Notes under the pieces: generated by a model
What the model saw: the letters and a program-made list of their open reading frames with translations, nothing else
Databases searched by the model: none
What the model was told of the DNA's origin: nothing
Part shown: positions 1 to 5,478 of the stretch, in pieces
Layout of the letters: each line of letters begins with the position of its first letter
Numbering within the stretch: the stretch's first letter is position 1
Position numbers and translations under genes: made by a program
Source of the DNA: Thermoactinomycetaceae bacterium
Lineage (GTDB): Bacteria; Bacillota; Bacilli; Thermoactinomycetales; Thermoactinomycetaceae
Length of the DNA: 10,225 bases
Direction of reading: 5' to 3'
NCBI GenBank assembly: GCA_025449475.1
Contig: JANWJM010000036.1
Span: forward strand, 1-10,225

Positions 1-1
1 A

Positions 2-1192
2 GAAGCGCACGAAGGCCGCAAGAGCATTTTAAATGCAATGCATAACGCACTCACTAACAATACAGATCGAAGACACTTTCCACTCCTTCTTGGCCCATCA
101 GGCATGGGAAAGACACAGGCTGTACGTGCATTTGTGAGAGCCATCGAGCGCGGAGACTACCCTGACTTGAAAGGCAAAGAGGTCTTTTATTTCAATACAT
201 CGCAGCTCGTGCATACCTATGGGCTGTACGAGGGATCTAATAAAGTTCTCACAAAAATCAAAGAGATGGTTGGAATCCATAAAGATAACGTGATTTTAGT
301 TTTCGATGAAATTCATGCAGCTTGTAAAGAAAATCAGTACTCAGCCATCGGCGAACAGCTGAAAACAGAACTTGATTCTGGCGCCTTTCCCAATTTTATT
401 GGGATTACTACTGAAGATGAGTACAATGAACACATCTATAAAAACAATTACGCTTTTGCGAATCGTTTTGAGAAAATCGTTGTAACGAGTACAGACACTG
501 ATGAAACCCTGAAAATTCTTAACAACACTTTATTAAGTCAAGCTCCAGGAGTGGTTGTCGATGATGGTGCTGTTGAATATATAATTCAACAAACAGAAAC
601 TCACTTACTAGAGAAAATAACGCAGCCTGCAACCTCGCTTGATATCTTGTCCAAATGTATCCGAAGAACATCTAAATTACAAAAATCTCCGCTCGAAGAA
701 AAAGTCGAAAAGAAACGCAGCGAAGTCGATGCTCTTCGCTCTAAAGGTGCTACTACGCGCATGAAAGGGCGTTCAGTAAAAGTAGATAAAAAACGACTCA
801 CAAAAATGGAAAAATTGAAAGGTGAGCTGAAAGAACTTGAGAAAAAGCTTGAGCGCGAAAATCAAGACAAACTTGCACTTTTTAATACAAGGGATACATT
901 AACTCACCTAAAAACAGAAATGTTTCGCACTTGCTTAAAAGTGTCCTCTCTACAACCTGGAGCTTTGACACGAAAAGATAAGCACGACTTGAATGTTTTC
1001 ATGCTTTTACGCTATTTTTTAACTCCGCAGATGGAAGAGTACGTTTGCAAACAAGCTGCAGCGATTCAAGTCAAAACAGTTATCGACTCCACGCTTATTG
1101 ATGAGGCCATTCAAGAAAAGCAAGAAAATGACGCAACCGCGGCGCTTGCCCGACAAGCCGGAAGAGATGCTCGAATAGAAAGGCATGAATGA
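2..1192 (+). CDS. AAA+ ATPase resembling the first AAA module of ClpA/ClpB, with a coiled coil; 5' end outside the window
   Basis: The frame is open to the left edge (12 codons before the first in-frame ATG at 38), and sequence just before the P-loop is needed for an AAA fold, so the true start is probably upstream. Numbering from the ATG at 38: Walker A GPSGMGKT at 19-26, a pore-loop-like LYEG at 63-66, Walker B VILVFDE at 85-91, a sensor-1-like ITT at 123-125 followed by EDEY, and a candidate arginine finger in NRFE (R143). The order and spacing match the ClpA/ClpB D1 module. Residues about 215-280 are Lys/Glu-rich and predicted coiled coil, recalling the ClpB middle domain; the rest is helical. 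No second AAA module follows, so this is not full-length ClpB. A role in ATP-driven remodelling of a protein partner is an inference. The stop overlaps the next gene by 8 bases, suggesting co-translation with the acetyltransferase. Confidence 0.85.
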   Translation, partial: EAHEGRKSILNAMHNALTNNTDRRHFPLLLGPSGMGKTQAVRAFVRAIERGDYPDLKGKEVFYFNTSQLVHTYGLYEGSNKVLTKIKEMVGIHKDNVILVFDEIHAACKENQYSAIGEQLKTELDSGAFPNFIGITTEDEYNEHIYKNNYAFANRFEKIVVTSTDTDETLKILNNTLLSQAPGVVVDDGAVEYIIQQTETHLLEKITQPATSLDILSKCIRRTSKLQKSPLEEKVEKKRSEVDALRSKGATTRMKGRSVKVDKKRLTKMEKLKGELKELEKKLERENQDKLALFNTRDTLTHLKTEMFRTCLKVSSLQPGALTRKDKHDLNVFMLLRYFLTPQMEEYVCKQAAAIQVKTVIDSTLIDEAIQEKQENDATAALARQAGRDARIERHE

Positions 1193-1763
1193 TTTACACG
1201 TTATGATAATTAAGACAAATCGCTTAATCCTGCGCCCTTGGAAAGAAGAAGACTTTGTACCTTTTGCAAAGCTGAATGCAGATCCACGCGTACGGGAATA
1301 CTTCCCATCTATTTCAAGCCGCAAAGAAAGTGATGAAAGTGCAAGAGTAATCTCATCTGAGATCGAGAAAAAAGGCTTTGGGCTCTGGGCAGTCTCTTGC
1401 CCGGGAGTTTCCGACTTTATTGGGTTTATTGGACTCACTCACGTCCCCTTCACAGCGCATTTTACTCCTGCTGTAGAAATAGGCTGGAGGCTAGCGCATG
1501 AATTTTGGGGGCGAGGATATGCTACGGAAGGCGCAGAAGCTTGCCTCAAATATGGGTTTGAGAGGCTAAACTTAGATGAAATTGTCTCTTTTACAACTGT
1601 CTCAAACGAGCGCTCTCAAAATGTGATGCGAAAAATCGGTATGCACCACACAAAGGATGATGACTTTGATCATCCCAAAATTGCCGAAGGCCATCCTTTA
1701 AGAAGGCATGTTCTCTATCGAATTCAAAAAACAGAATTTTTCAAGAATTCTTCAAGCTTATAG
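1185..1763 (+). CDS. GNAT-family N-acetyltransferase (RimJ/RimL-like)
   Basis: A 192-residue protein of the GNAT fold, which moves an acetyl group from acetyl-CoA to an amine. It opens with the typical TNRLILRPW strand at 11-19. The acetyl-CoA-binding motif A is at about 98-117, with EIGWRL and the pyrophosphate loop GRGYATEG at 109-116. The following motif SNERSQNVMRKIGM at 140-153 is the usual C-terminal CoA-contacting segment. Together these fit the Acetyltransf_3 group, which includes ribosomal protein N-terminal acetyltransferases and many small-molecule acetylases; the substrate cannot be told. The ATG at 1185 is chosen because an AAGG-like sequence lies just before it and it overlaps the ATPase stop; an internal ATG at 1203 (MIIKTNRL) would also give a complete domain. 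It is probably translated with the ATPase gene. It converges on the glycosyltransferase, with 16 bases between the stops. Confidence 0.88.
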   Translation: MNDLHVMIIKTNRLILRPWKEEDFVPFAKLNADPRVREYFPSISSRKESDESARVISSEIEKKGFGLWAVSCPGVSDFIGFIGLTHVPFTAHFTPAVEIGWRLAHEFWGRGYATEGAEACLKYGFERLNLDEIVSFTTVSNERSQNVMRKIGMHHTKDDDFDHPKIAEGHPLRRHVLYRIQKTEFFKNSSSL

Positions 1764-1769
1764 AGCTTG
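1753..1769. terminator. Weak hairpin at the convergent gene ends
   Basis: CAAGCT at 1753-1758 pairs with AGCTTG at 1764-1769 across a 5-base loop that includes the acetyltransferase stop codon. It is followed on the plus strand by TTAAAATT rather than a clean T run. It lies between two convergent genes, where a shared terminator would be expected, but the stem is short. Confidence 0.3.
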
Positions 1770-1779
1770 TTAAAATTAA

Positions 1780-2904
1780 CTAAATTAAGGCTTGATTCTG
1801 CAAAAGCATCTCGCGCTTATCTTGTGGAAGTTCTGGACTTGCAATTAGCTCTCGGCACACTTTCTCAGCCTCTTCGTACTTCCCCATTTTATAGGCACAA
1901 CTTAAAAGCACAAGCCTCAAACCATAGTCATAAATCCACTGCTTCACAAAGATTGAATTTTCAGGCACTGAAAGCTTAAGGGCCTCACTTGAAAATAGGT
2001 ATCCCCCTTCATAGTCTTTCGCCCGTTCAAAATACAAAGCTATATAATAAAGGGCCTCGGCACGAGAGGGATCCTCTTTGTAGGCTCTAAAATAACTCTG
2101 AATCACAATCTCTCGGGGAGATTGCATTTTTTCTAGAATGATGCCACTGTATACCATGGACCAATACACTTCCTCTTCAAAGCCGCCCATTTCGATTCTT
2201 TTTTCAAAATGCATCAAAGCAAGCTCATACTTCTTATCTTCAAAATAGGTGCGTGCAAGATAAAATTGATAACGTGTGTTTTTTGGATCTTGTCTCAAGG
2301 TGTTTTCTAGCGTCTGGGCATCCTTTTGTAGTCTTTGGGGATCAAAAGAGCGGAAGCCATCATGGGGCGACTTGATGACAACACCTTTGAGGATGGCACG
2401 TGTTCTATTCTTTGGAACCTTTAGTGCTTCATGAATCACCCATTGCCACTTCCACTTGAGGTGATTATTTACAAGTCCTGCTTTGTACGATATATCAACA
2501 CTTTCTTCTTTAAAGGAGTAGTAGTCTTTATCAAGGCTTGGGAGTGTAAAATTGGGATCAAATTCTAACACTTGGTCTGCATCCATAAAAAGGACATAGT
2601 CAGCTTTTCCTTTTGCAAGACGCAAAGCTTCATTGCGATTATGTGCAAAGTCTACCCATTTTCGCTCGTGGATCTCACCTGGAACACCCTTTTCCTTCAT
2701 AAAATCTTGAATAATGCCTTGAGTGCCATCGCTCGAGCCTGTATCAACAATCACCCAGTATGAAATGAGTGGGAGTATTGAGGAAAGGCAGCGGCAAATA
2801 ACATGCCTTTCATTTTTTACGATCATGTTCAGACAGATTGTTGGAGGAAGTTGAGCTTTTGGAAGCTTGCGCCTCCTTTGAGGGGTTTTCGGGTTTCTTT
2901 TCAC
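1780..2904 (-). CDS. Family 2 glycosyltransferase with C-terminal TPR-like repeats
   Basis: A 374-residue protein with no signal peptide or membrane segment, so probably cytoplasmic. The N-terminal half is a GT-A glycosyltransferase of family 2: the opening strand NMIVKNE at 26-32, VDTGSSDGT at 53-61 (nucleotide-sugar binding), the conserved WVDFAHNRN at 83-91, and DAD at 108-110 as the metal-binding DxD. It resembles the group of small GT2 enzymes related to WaaE/LgtF lipopolysaccharide-core glucosyltransferases. From about residue 205 there are TPR-like helix pairs (around 209-240, 283-315 and 325-355), which often hold partner or acceptor proteins. Donor and acceptor are unknown; a surface glycan role is an inference. 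The start is a GTG, 3 bases after the stop of the upstream small gene, so translation is probably coupled. The only nearby ATG is inside the first domain strand. Confidence 0.85.
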   Translation of the reverse strand: MKRNPKTPQRRRKLPKAQLPPTICLNMIVKNERHVICRCLSSILPLISYWVIVDTGSSDGTQGIIQDFMKEKGVPGEIHERKWVDFAHNRNEALRLAKGKADYVLFMDADQVLEFDPNFTLPSLDKDYYSFKEESVDISYKAGLVNNHLKWKWQWVIHEALKVPKNRTRAILKGVVIKSPHDGFRSFDPQRLQKDAQTLENTLRQDPKNTRYQFYLARTYFEDKKYELALMHFEKRIEMGGFEEEVYWSMVYSGIILEKMQSPREIVIQSYFRAYKEDPSRAEALYYIALYFERAKDYEGGYLFSSEALKLSVPENSIFVKQWIYDYGLRLVLLSCAYKMGKYEEAEKVCRELIASPELPQDKREMLLQNQALI

Positions 2905-2907
2905 GTC

Positions 2908-3162
2908 TTACTTGCTAATTTGGAATAGATCAGATTGAAACACGTAGTATCCTTGCTTGTCTTTAAAGATAGCATTCGATCCGAACGTACCCTGTGACAC
3001 TTGCACAAGAATAACATCATCACCAAGCGTAATCACATCGCGACTAATGTAAATTTTATACCTATTTATAGGGCATGCCCCTGGATGGGCCCAAATAGAT
3101 GCGCACGACAAAAGACATAGGGTGCACAGAACAACAGAAAAAACAAAACCTTTTGATTTCAT
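2908..3162 (-). CDS. Small exported protein, possible lipoprotein, family not recognised
   Basis: An 84-residue protein starting MKSKGF. A hydrophobic stretch at 6-19 ends in LLSC at 17-20, which could be a lipobox; alternatively signal peptidase I could cut after SIWA (residue 25). The mature part is about 60 residues, has a cysteine at 30, and is rich in beta-forming residues (KIYISRDVITLGDDVILVQV, about 36-55). The ATG at 3162 is preferred over a GTG 6 bases upstream because GAGG lies 5 bases before the ATG. It ends 3 bases before the GTG of the glycosyltransferase, so the two form a unit. I do not recognise the family, and a role with the glycosyltransferase is only suggested by position. 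Confidence 0.7.
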   Translation of the reverse strand: MKSKGFVFSVVLCTLCLLSCASIWAHPGACPINRYKIYISRDVITLGDDVILVQVSQGTFGSNAIFKDKQGYYVFQSDLFQISK

Positions 3163-3189
3163 AATCACCTCATGAAGTTAGCGACTCTT

Positions 3190-3217
3190 CTTATAGGTAC
3201 CAAAGTATTGCTTTAAA
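3190..3217 (-). promoter_or_regulatory. Candidate promoter for the small exported protein/glycosyltransferase unit
   Basis: On the minus strand TATAAG (3195-3190) fits a -10 box with five of six consensus bases. The -35 is poor: TTTAAA (3217-3212) lies 16 bases upstream. The site is 27 bases from the start codon. The 118-base divergent gap must hold promoters both ways; none stands out for the plus-strand gene. Confidence 0.25.
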
Positions 3218-3280
3218 TAAAACTAGACAATTTTCCATCACTATTTTTAAGGTGATATTTACAACAGAAGGCATTAGTCT

Positions 3281-3748
3281 ATGAATATTTTAAAAAACAG
3301 CTCTCCTGCATTGTTTGTCTTATTTTTCTCGTTTTCTTTTTCTCTTTTTGCAGCCCAGCCTATCACTGAAATTCCCGTTTTGATTGATAATCCGACCACT
3401 TACGATGTCGAGCTTTGGTTAGGTGATGAAGATGCAAAGCGAAATGAACAAAATGGATTCCATAATCATTTGTTTGTACAGGCTGGGGAATCGATCAATT
3501 ACACCATTTTGCTCCAAAAGCCCATCTCTCTACAGGAAGATAGCGTACGAGCGATAGCCTACTGGACTGAGATTAATGACATAGTGACAGATGATGAATC
3601 AGATGCAGGAATAAACGAGCAGGAAAGCTCTTTACCTGTTGACGCTCGAAACAAGGTGCATCTTGTTCTTCAGGTAGAGCGCATCTATCCAGAAGATGAA
3701 GACGATCTCTTTGAACCATTTGATGTCATCAGCATCAACCACAAGTAA
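3281..3748 (+). CDS. Secreted acidic protein of unknown function
   Basis: A 155-residue protein with a clear Sec signal peptide: a lysine near the start, then a very hydrophobic Phe-rich run (about 10-23), with likely cleavage after residue 24 or 25 (SLFAAQ). The mature part is acidic, has no cysteine, and reads as a beta-rich domain (IPVLIDNPTTYDVELWLGD near the start, VHLVLQVERIYPEDEDD near the end). The wording around 34-48 and 62-80 recalls a small beta-sandwich, but I cannot assign a family. GAAGG at 3267-3271 lies 9 bases before the ATG. It is divergent from the minus-strand unit and lies ahead of the two His-rich lipoprotein genes with a 74-base gap, so it may or may not be co-transcribed with them. 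Confidence 0.75.
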   Translation: MNILKNSSPALFVLFFSFSFSLFAAQPITEIPVLIDNPTTYDVELWLGDEDAKRNEQNGFHNHLFVQAGESINYTILLQKPISLQEDSVRAIAYWTEINDIVTDDESDAGINEQESSLPVDARNKVHLVLQVERIYPEDEDDLFEPFDVISINHK

Positions 3749-3762
3749 AACATAAAAAATAA

Positions 3763-3791
3763 TTGATAAAAAAAATTTTTTACTGTATTCA
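3763..3791 (+). promoter_or_regulatory. Candidate promoter for the His-rich lipoprotein pair
   Basis: TTGATA (3763-3768, four of six consensus bases) is followed after 17 bases by TATTCA (3786-3791, three of six). It lies in the AT-rich gap before the gene at 3823. The spacing is right but the -10 is weak. Confidence 0.3.
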
Positions 3792-3822
3792 GCAGTAGAA
3801 ACCCCCAAAATATGAGACCTCT

Positions 3823-4026
3823 ATGAAAAAATTATTTGCATTCTTAGGAACTGCGTGTCTTTTAGCATGCCTCTCAAGCTATGTTGTAGAAAAAGAGGTG
3901 TATGTGGAGCCAGCTCCTGTTGTGGAAGAGAAAGTAGAAGTTATACACCCCTATCACCACCACCACGATAGAGTCATTATCGAAGAGCATCACCCGGTTG
4001 TGGAAGAAAAAGTAGAGTTTAAATAA
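3823..4026 (+). CDS. Small histidine-rich lipoprotein, first of a tandem pair
   Basis: A 67-residue protein. Two lysines, then a hydrophobic run ending in LLAC at 13-16, read as a lipoprotein signal peptide with lipidation at Cys16, leaving a 52-residue mature chain. The mature part has no globular look: the octapeptide PVVEEKVE occurs twice (32-39 and 58-65), flanking a histidine cluster YHHHHD (44-49), then VIIEEHH (51-57). Clustered His with Glu/Asp suggests metal binding at the cell envelope, which is an inference. The ribosome binding site is weak (GAG 7-9 bases upstream). The next gene encodes a shorter relative with the same YHHHH-D-VIIEE-PV core. No known family recognised. Confidence 0.72.
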   Translation: MKKLFAFLGTACLLACLSSYVVEKEVYVEPAPVVEEKVEVIHPYHHHHDRVIIEEHHPVVEEKVEFK

Positions 4027-4049
4027 CCCCTTTACAAAAGGAAAATCCT

Positions 4050-4193
4050 ATGAAAAATATGTTTCTATTTATGAGCGTCTGGACACTCCTTGCAGGTTTT
4101 TCCGGCTGTGTTGTGAAAGAAGAGCCCTATCATCACCATCATCATGATGAAGTCATTATCGAAGAAAGGCGCCCAGTTCTAGAAGTGAGATAA
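4050..4193 (+). CDS. Very small histidine-rich lipoprotein, second of a tandem pair
   Basis: A 47-residue protein, easily missed by length cut-offs. Evidence that it is real: AAGGA at 4038-4042 sits 7 bases before the ATG, a hydrophobic N-terminus ends in GFSGC (16-20) as a plausible lipobox with Cys20, and the mature part matches the preceding gene product. CVVKEE matches YVVEKE, and YHHHHHDEVIIEE (27-39) matches YHHHHDRVIIEE, followed in both by a PV-E segment. The lipidated product would be only 28 residues. The gap to the preceding stop is 23 bases, and the strong terminator begins 10 bases after its own stop, so the two genes very probably share a transcript. It probably arose by duplication; function unknown, metal binding inferred from the His run. 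Confidence 0.7.
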   Translation: MKNMFLFMSVWTLLAGFSGCVVKEEPYHHHHHDEVIIEERRPVLEVR

Positions 4194-4203
4194 CAAAACC
4201 TTT

Positions 4204-4241
4204 AACAAACCCTCTTATTGCTAAGAGGGTTTGTTTTTTTA
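4204..4241 (+). terminator. Strong Rho-independent terminator
   Basis: A perfect 14-base-pair stem: AACAAACCCTCTTA at 4204-4217 pairs with TAAGAGGGTTTGTT at 4222-4235 around the loop TTGC, and the T run continues to 4240. It closes the His-rich lipoprotein transcript. Confidence 0.93.
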
Positions 4242-4270
4242 TTACATAAAATCCATTCATGATATATAGT
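4241..4270 (+). promoter_or_regulatory. Candidate promoter for the orphan gene at 4301
   Basis: TATAGT (4265-4270, five of six -10 bases) lies 18 bases after ATTACA (4241-4246, four of six -35 bases) and about 30 bases before the start codon. It begins right after the preceding terminator, so the gene should have its own promoter. Confidence 0.4.
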
Positions 4271-4300
4271 TTAATTTAAAAACTATAACAGGATACTATC

Positions 4301-4798
4301 ATGGGTGAAACTTTATCACAAATTTTAAGTCAGTGCTGCACAGCACTCCCTCCTGAGCTAATAGACATAATAAAACTGAGCAATGTAGATGACGCCCTCG
4401 CTCGAGTAAACGGCGATACCACTCTTCTCTCTTTTGCTATGCAAGAGCTAGTCGAACAGGAAGGCGCATCCATCACCGAGCTTCGTCTGCCCTCTGTGAA
4501 ATTGAATAAAGAGACCGCGCGAGCACTTTTCAAAGCCTTTACAAATCTTGAACAGCTTACAGTCCAGCAAGAGACTCTCACACTTCAAAGGGCGTCCTTC
4601 GAAGCAGAACCCATAACGTACAAAATTGAATACGTCTCTGATAGCTCATACCCTTATCAGGGAAGCTCAACTCTTCCTCTCACATTCACAGATGTTGATC
4701 TCTTTTTTACCCGCTTAATTCAGGAATTAGATTCCGATCGCGACCTAGAAGGCGCCCAATATTCTATGGTGGTCACACTGCCTGCGCTAGTGGCTTAA
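4301..4798 (+). CDS. Orphan protein with possible F-box-like and leucine-rich-repeat-like segments
   Basis: A 165-residue protein without signal peptide or membrane segment. AGGA at 4290-4293 lies 7 bases before the ATG. Residues 16-24 (LPPELIDII) look like the opening of an F-box, and residues 58-88 (ITELRLPSVKLNKETARALF, then FTNLEQLTV) resemble one unit of a ribonuclease-inhibitor-type leucine-rich repeat. F-box and LRR proteins are known effector types in amoeba-associated chlamydiae, so a small host-directed protein or a remnant of a larger one is possible; this is inference from short matches. The C-terminal half (about 100-165) has no recognised feature. It appears to be a single-gene transcript: a terminator precedes it and trxA has its own promoter-like sequence. 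Confidence 0.65.
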   Translation: MGETLSQILSQCCTALPPELIDIIKLSNVDDALARVNGDTTLLSFAMQELVEQEGASITELRLPSVKLNKETARALFKAFTNLEQLTVQQETLTLQRASFEAEPITYKIEYVSDSSYPYQGSSTLPLTFTDVDLFFTRLIQELDSDRDLEGAQYSMVVTLPALVA

Positions 4799-4834
4799 GT
4801 ACCCTAGATTTTCGATAGCCAAAAAAGGTGTTCT

Positions 4835-4862
4835 TTGACATTCTTAAACCTACCACTAAAAC
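4835..4862 (+). promoter_or_regulatory. Promoter-like sequence for trxA
   Basis: A perfect -35 box TTGACA (4835-4840) is followed after 16 bases by TAAAAC (4857-4862, four of six -10 bases). It lies 20 bases before the trxA start codon, giving a short leader that still includes the AAGGA ribosome binding site at 4869-4873. Confidence 0.5.
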
Positions 4863-4882
4863 ATTTTGAAGGAACTTAAGAA

Positions 4883-5206
4883 ATGACAAAAGAGCATATG
4901 AAGAAAGTCGATGATGAAAACTTTTCACAAACGATTGCTGACGGTGTCGTACTCGTCGATTTTTTTGCCGAATGGTGTGGTCCATGCCGCATGCTAGGGC
5001 CAATTCTCGATGCATTAGCCGAAGAGCTTAGCGATAAAATGACGTTTGCTCAGATCGATGTTGACCAGTCTCCAAAAACAACAACGACCTTTCAGATTAC
5101 TTCTGTCCCCACCATGATCCTCTTTAAAAAAGGCAAAGAAGTAAATCGCATCGTCGGTCTCAAAGATCATGAGACACTAAAGAAAATTGTCCTTCAGGTG
5201 ATGTAA
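4883..5206 (+). CDS. trxA: Thioredoxin
   Basis: A 107-residue cytoplasmic thiol-disulfide reductant, reduced by thioredoxin reductase and serving ribonucleotide reductase, peroxiredoxins and other targets. The sequence has the full thioredoxin signature: VDFFAEWCGPC at 25-35 with the redox pair Cys32 and Cys35, the buried Asp26 that assists catalysis, and the cis-proline loop SVPT with Pro76, followed by the strand MILFKKGKEV. Length is that of the family. The ATG at 4883 is chosen for AAGGA 9 bases upstream; the internal ATG at 4898 would trim five residues. It is followed by a 272-base non-coding stretch and faces the mip end of the hisS operon. In Chlamydia trachomatis a SpoU-type RNA methyltransferase gene lies between trxA and mip (recalled); it is absent here. 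No clear plus-strand terminator is seen after it. Confidence 0.97.
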   Translation: MTKEHMKKVDDENFSQTIADGVVLVDFFAEWCGPCRMLGPILDALAEELSDKMTFAQIDVDQSPKTTTTFQITSVPTMILFKKGKEVNRIVGLKDHETLKKIVLQVM

Positions 5207-5299
5207 TTCATCATTTTTATACTTCTCTAGATTATTTACGTGCCCAAGCCCATACGCTTTAAGCTAATTTTCTAAGCCCTTTAGGGCGACTGTCTAAAG

Positions 5300-5327
5300 C
5301 CCACCGTGACCGAATGGGAACGGTGGG
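5300..5327. repeat. Inverted repeat, perfect 8-base-pair stem
   Basis: CCCACCGT (5300-5307) pairs with ACGGTGGG (5320-5327) around a 12-base loop, which can itself form a CC/GG pair. No T run follows on either strand, so it is not a standard terminator. It could be part of a structured RNA or stabilise a 3' end. Confidence 0.55.
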
Positions 5328-5334
5328 TCAGAGT

Positions 5335-5377
5335 AAAAAAACACACCAGAGCTCGTTAGAGCGACTCAAATTGTGTG
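5335..5377 (-). terminator. Second, downstream terminator for minus-strand transcription
   Basis: Read on the minus strand, CACAC (5377-5373) pairs with GTGTG (5346-5342), with an inner GCTC/GAGC stem (5362-5359 with 5354-5351) around the loop TAAC, then seven T (5341-5335). The stem is interrupted, but the T run is clean. It is either a back-up for the mip terminator or the end of an unseen short minus-strand transcript. Confidence 0.45.
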
Positions 5378-5411
5378 CCCTCTCTAATGTTAAGAGTTAT
5401 CATGAAGTGGG

Positions 5412-5460
5412 AATAAAAGAAAAAGCCCACATTCACGCAATAATCATGCAGAATGTGGGC
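5412..5460 (-). terminator. Rho-independent terminator of the hisS-aspS-mip operon
   Basis: A perfect 10-base-pair stem, GCCCACATTC at 5425-5434 with GAATGTGGGC at 5451-5460, has a 16-base loop. On the minus strand it is followed by TTTTTCTTTTATT (5424-5412). It begins 18 bases after the mip stop. Confidence 0.8.
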
Positions 5461-5478
5461 TCAAGTCCGGTAAGAAAA

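Larger units (their letters stand above)
5207..5478. other. Non-coding, hairpin-rich gap between trxA and mip
   Basis: No credible gene in 272 bases. It contains four inverted repeats: GCCC-TTTA-GGGC at 5276-5287, an 8-base-pair stem at 5300-5327, a terminator-like hairpin at 5342-5377 and the mip terminator at 5425-5460. The A tracts lie on the left side of the last two, so they act as terminators for minus-strand transcription only. Confidence 0.6.

Noticed and set aside
1019..1438. Minus-strand open frame of 139 codons across the ATPase-acetyltransferase junction
   Set aside because: It lies fully opposite two well supported genes and shows no recognisable domain.
1743..1752. Palindrome AAGAATTCTT near the acetyltransferase end as a terminator
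   Set aside because: No loop and low GC; it is inside the coding sequence and is just a short symmetrical stretch.
5342..5400. tRNA-like D-arm (AGCTCGTTAGAGCGACT)
   Set aside because: No acceptor stem, anticodon arm or GTTCRA T-loop can be built around it; the pairing is better explained by the minus-strand terminator hairpin.
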